From CAMCTV01 sp964420985 (GTDB taxonomy: Bacteria; Bacteroidota; Bacteroidia; Flavobacteriales_D; Sanyastnellaceae): a stretch of DNA of 64,000 nucleotides. This document shows, piece after piece, positions 61,084 to 64,000 of this stretch. The translations under genes were made by a program, and so were the position numbers. Location: assembly GCA_964420985.1 (NCBI GenBank), contig CAYQUT010000008.1, forward strand, positions 1 to 64,000, written 5' to 3'. Position 1 is the stretch's first letter, and the number at the start of each line of letters is the position of its first letter. The notes under the pieces are model-generated. The model made no database searches. It had not been told where the DNA came from and saw only the letters and a list, made by a program, of their open reading frames with translations.

Positions 61084-64000
61084 ATGATTCAATTAAAACG
61101 ACTGATGTTCCTGTTGCTAGCAGGGCTGAGTGTACAAGCTTGGTCCCAAAGCATCAGCGGAACAGTGAAAGACGAAAAGAACAAGCCCTTACCAGGGGTT
61201 GTTGTTTCAGTAAACAAATTGGGCAAAGGAACCCAAACCGATGTCAACGGAAAGTACACATTGGATTTACCAGTGGGTAACCACACGGTAAATTACACTT
61301 TGATTGGTTTCATAAGTTTTGAATCCAATGTTACCTTGATAGCCGGACAAAAATTACCCATCGACATCAAGATGATGAATGATGACGTGACTTTGGACAA
61401 CCTAGAAATTGTGGGGTATGGTATCGAAAGAAACAAGCCTACTACAGGAGCTGTGTCCAAAATCAATGGAAAAGATGTCACAGCAGTAAGAACACCGTCC
61501 TTTGAGGCCGCCTTACAAGGTCAGGCCGCTGGATTGCAAATTTCTCAAGGTTCAGGTATGGCTGGATCTGGTTCTATTGTGAGAATCCGCGGTATTAGTT
61601 CTATCTCAGCGGGTGGTGATCCTCTTTACATTGTGGATGGTATTCCCATCACCAATGACTATTTCTTGCGTGGCAATTCAGGAGCCATGAACAATAACCC
61701 TCTGGCATCAATCAATCCGGCGGACATTGAAAATGTTGAAGTCCGCAAAGACGCAGCAGCAGCCGGTGAATATGGTTCACGTGCCGCCAATGGCGTTATT
61801 ATCATCACTACCAAAAAGGCCCGTAAAAAAGGTTGGAACTTTGATTTGAATCTAACCAATGGAACATCACAACCCGCATCAAGACCCAACATGCTCAATA
61901 CTGAAGAATACTTGACCATTCGTCAAGAGGCATGGGAGAACGATGGGGGGACAGGCTACGTTTGGTTGCCCAACATGTCCACTGCCACTGACCCTGCAGC
62001 CGTACGCCAAGAAGCTTATTTCAAAGCCATGGAAACCAATACCGATTGGGTTTCTCAAACGGTTGGTCTAGGAACCAAGTATGGCGCTCAATTTGGCGCG
62101 CGCTATGGTGGGGAAAAACACAACGTTTACTTCTCATTGGGATACGATAACAATGAAAGTTTCATGATAGGTAATGCTTACAAACGCTTGTCTGTTCGTG
62201 TTAACCCTGAATTCAAATTAGGTAAAAAACTGAAGGCTAATCTTTCCTTGTCTGGTACAAGAGGAACAAATGACCGTATCGATGCGGCTTGGTCAGGGGG
62301 ATTGGGAGATGCCATGTCCAACGCTCTACCCTACTACCCAGTATATCACCAAGACACCACTTTTGATGCTGCCGGAAATATCGTCAATAAACCTGGGGAC
62401 TATTTCTATTGGAAAGACGAATGGGGAGGATCTAAGAATCCCGTAGCCATGCGTGAATTGCGCAGATGGGCGAACGTGGAAAGTCGTTTGATCAATACTG
62501 GTCGTTTGATTTACAATCCAATGAAAAACTTGTTCGTCATTGCCACTGGAGGTTTGGATTACATGCACATTGGAGAAAATAGATTGAACCCTGCTGCATT
62601 GGACCAAAACAATAGTTTGGGCAATTACAGCAGCGACCAAAGAATCGTTCGCAATTACAGCTACAACGTCACAGCTGAATATAACAAAGAATTGCGTGAG
62701 CATTTGAACGGAAACTTGTTGATTGGACATGAATTGCAAACCAGCACCACCAGTGCTTACAATGACTACTATGCCAATTTAGAGCAGGATGTTCAGGACT
62801 TTACTGATGTTGACTTAACAGGTGAGAAAATCAGAAATACCTACAACAGAGAGCAATTTACTTTCCTTGGTTTCTTTGCCAAAGGAAGTGTGAATTATAA
62901 AGAGAAATATTACCTAGACGCTACCTTCCGCAGGGATGGCTCTTCAAGATTTGGAGCCAACAACAAATTTGGTAACTTCCCTTCTGTGTCTGCTGCATGG
63001 ATAGCCAGTGAGGAGAATTTCTTGAAAGACAATAAAGTCATGAATTTCTTGAAAGTTCGAGCAAGTTTCGGTTTAACGGGTAACTCCAGTATTCCGGCCA
63101 ATGCGCAATACTCAACATACTCACAAGCCAACAATGGTTTGTATTACAATCAGCAACCCATCATTTTCCCAACGCAACGTGGAAATGCCGATTTGAAATG
63201 GGAGACAACAACCAACTCATCTTTCGCTATTGAAATGGGATTCTGGCAAGATCGTTTGAGCGTAACGTTGGAAGGCTACAGAAAGTACAGTCGTGACGTT
63301 TTAATGAATGTGAGCTTGCCAGCATCAACGGGATTCAGCAATTTCTGGGACAATGTTGCCGAAGTGAAAAATCAAGGATTGGAATTGACTACAACGGTGA
63401 ACTGGTTAAAGGATAGAAAATTGTCTTGGAAAACAACGGCCAACTTCTCATACAATTACAATGAGTTGGTGAGCATTGGAAATTATACCCCAGATGCTGT
63501 GAGCGGAGGAACCAACGATTCTCGAGTTATTGTGGGTAAACCCATTGGATCATTCTACTTGGTTGAGTTTTCTCACATTGATCCAGCAAACGGTAAACCA
63601 GTATACCTCGATCTAGAAGGCAATGAGACCTATGACTATGACAACAGCATCAGAAAGTTTGTGGGTAGCGGTTTACCCAAGATGTACGGTGGGTTTACCA
63701 ATACATGGACTTTCAGAAACATCACGCTTTCAGCTTTATGTACTTACAGCCTTGGAGCAAAAATATTTGACTCCTCTGCCAAACGCCAATTGGGTGTCGT
63801 TACAGGATGGAACATGAGAGATGAAATCCTTGATCGTTGGCAAAACCCAGGTGATGAAACCACCTATGGTCAATTGACATTGAATGAAACGAACTATGGC
63901 TTACCAACTGGATTTCCATGGTGGAATACTTCCTTGTTCATGTACAATGCCGATTTCTTGCGTTTGAGAAATCTATCTTTGGATTTCAACGTAGACAAGG
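61084..64000 (+). CDS. SusC/RagA-type TonB-linked outer-membrane receptor (partial, runs off the window)
   Basis: Starts with ATG at 61084, a signal peptide ending near AWSQ, then a carboxypeptidase-like plug-associated domain (SISGTVKDEKNKPLPG). The TonB plug follows (FEAALQGQAAGLQIS, RIRGISSISAGGDPLYIVDGIPI) and then the beta-barrel, which continues to the right edge: 972 codons are present. SusC proteins take up oligosaccharides or peptides with a SusD partner, which would be expected just outside the window. Located 21 bases after the GH13 gene, it should import the maltodextrins made by it. Confidence 0.93.
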   Translation, partial: MIQLKRLMFLLLAGLSVQAWSQSISGTVKDEKNKPLPGVVVSVNKLGKGTQTDVNGKYTLDLPVGNHTVNYTLIGFISFESNVTLIAGQKLPIDIKMMNDDVTLDNLEIVGYGIERNKPTTGAVSKINGKDVTAVRTPSFEAALQGQAAGLQISQGSGMAGSGSIVRIRGISSISAGGDPLYIVDGIPITNDYFLRGNSGAMNNNPLASINPADIENVEVRKDAAAAGEYGSRAANGVIIITTKKARKKGWNFDLNLTNGTSQPASRPNMLNTEEYLTIRQEAWENDGGTGYVWLPNMSTATDPAAVRQEAYFKAMETNTDWVSQTVGLGTKYGAQFGARYGGEKHNVYFSLGYDNNESFMIGNAYKRLSVRVNPEFKLGKKLKANLSLSGTRGTNDRIDAAWSGGLGDAMSNALPYYPVYHQDTTFDAAGNIVNKPGDYFYWKDEWGGSKNPVAMRELRRWANVESRLINTGRLIYNPMKNLFVIATGGLDYMHIGENRLNPAALDQNNSLGNYSSDQRIVRNYSYNVTAEYNKELREHLNGNLLIGHELQTSTTSAYNDYYANLEQDVQDFTDVDLTGEKIRNTYNREQFTFLGFFAKGSVNYKEKYYLDATFRRDGSSRFGANNKFGNFPSVSAAWIASEENFLKDNKVMNFLKVRASFGLTGNSSIPANAQYSTYSQANNGLYYNQQPIIFPTQRGNADLKWETTTNSSFAIEMGFWQDRLSVTLEGYRKYSRDVLMNVSLPASTGFSNFWDNVAEVKNQGLELTTTVNWLKDRKLSWKTTANFSYNYNELVSIGNYTPDAVSGGTNDSRVIVGKPIGSFYLVEFSHIDPANGKPVYLDLEGNETYDYDNSIRKFVGSGLPKMYGGFTNTWTFRNITLSALCTYSLGAKIFDSSAKRQLGVVTGWNMRDEILDRWQNPGDETTYGQLTLNETNYGLPTGFPWWNTSLFMYNADFLRLRNLSLDFNVDK

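Overview
The window looks like a piece of a metagenome-assembled or draft genome from a marine or aquatic member of Bacteroidota, most likely Flavobacteriales. The signs are Bacteroidota promoters (TTG, about 20 bases, TAnnTTTG), several secreted proteins ending in type IX secretion (T9SS) sorting domains, a SusC-type receptor, a DPP IV-type S9 peptidase, a group III truncated haemoglobin, IcmF, and a flavobacterial-type proteorhodopsin. Genes are dense, on both strands, and often overlap by 4 bases. One 100-N scaffold gap (7061-7160) lies inside a glycosidase gene. It is flanked by an exact 55-base duplication and is almost certainly an unmerged contig overlap, not missing sequence.

Layout. 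1-230: initiator tRNA with its terminator and promoter. 230-2838: FAD enzyme pair (GlcD-like, HI0933-like). 2891-8056: secreted DPP IV peptidase and a GH38-like glycosidase. 8061-10301: SGNH hydrolase, tRNA-Arg, small lipoproteins and a small membrane protein. 10302-11165: WYL regulator. 11271-14692: the light-harvesting locus, with proteorhodopsin, then a terminator hairpin, then one long gene that fuses lycopene beta-cyclase (CrtY) to the retinal-forming beta-carotene dioxygenase (Blh), then a flavin reductase. 14857-16809: four-FAS1 surface protein. 16905-22137: ATPase, lipoprotein, a pair of paralogous zinc-finger-like proteins and an amino-acid-type binding lipoprotein. 22590-26794: PhoH-PIN, GH25 lysozyme, a degenerate ion-channel-like protein, thioesterase, histidine kinase. 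26797-32527: kelch-like T9SS protein and a DltA-C-B-D-like acyl-transfer operon. 32606-35633: exonuclease III, rhodanese-thioredoxin lipoprotein, MNT nucleotidyltransferase and a Fic protein whose catalytic His is Gln. 35820-39730: IcmF and a VOC protein. 39951-46034: a giant LamG/MopE-like T9SS protein. 46043-50985: exported proteins, truncated haemoglobin, rpsP, rimM, ABC-F. 50988-57889: flavin reductase and purE, PaaZ, S41 peptidase, coiled-coil protein, sugar aminotransferase. 58015-64000: secreted GH13 amylase and the start of a SusC receptor.

The most notable item is the CrtY-Blh fusion beside a proton-pumping, probably green-absorbing rhodopsin. A single polypeptide would convert lycopene to beta-carotene and then to retinal next to the gene for the opsin that uses it. 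I know of no description of this fusion, but I could not search.

Other items: two copies of a structured intergenic element (about 9050-9123 and 19339-19463), a second dispersed repeat with a palindrome and a CTCATTCC tract (one copy encodes the hydrophobic leader of the giant surface protein), a possible operator upstream of the WYL regulator, a long hairpin upstream of phoH, and several genes whose -7 promoter element sits only 4-5 bases before the start codon, which suggests leaderless mRNAs.
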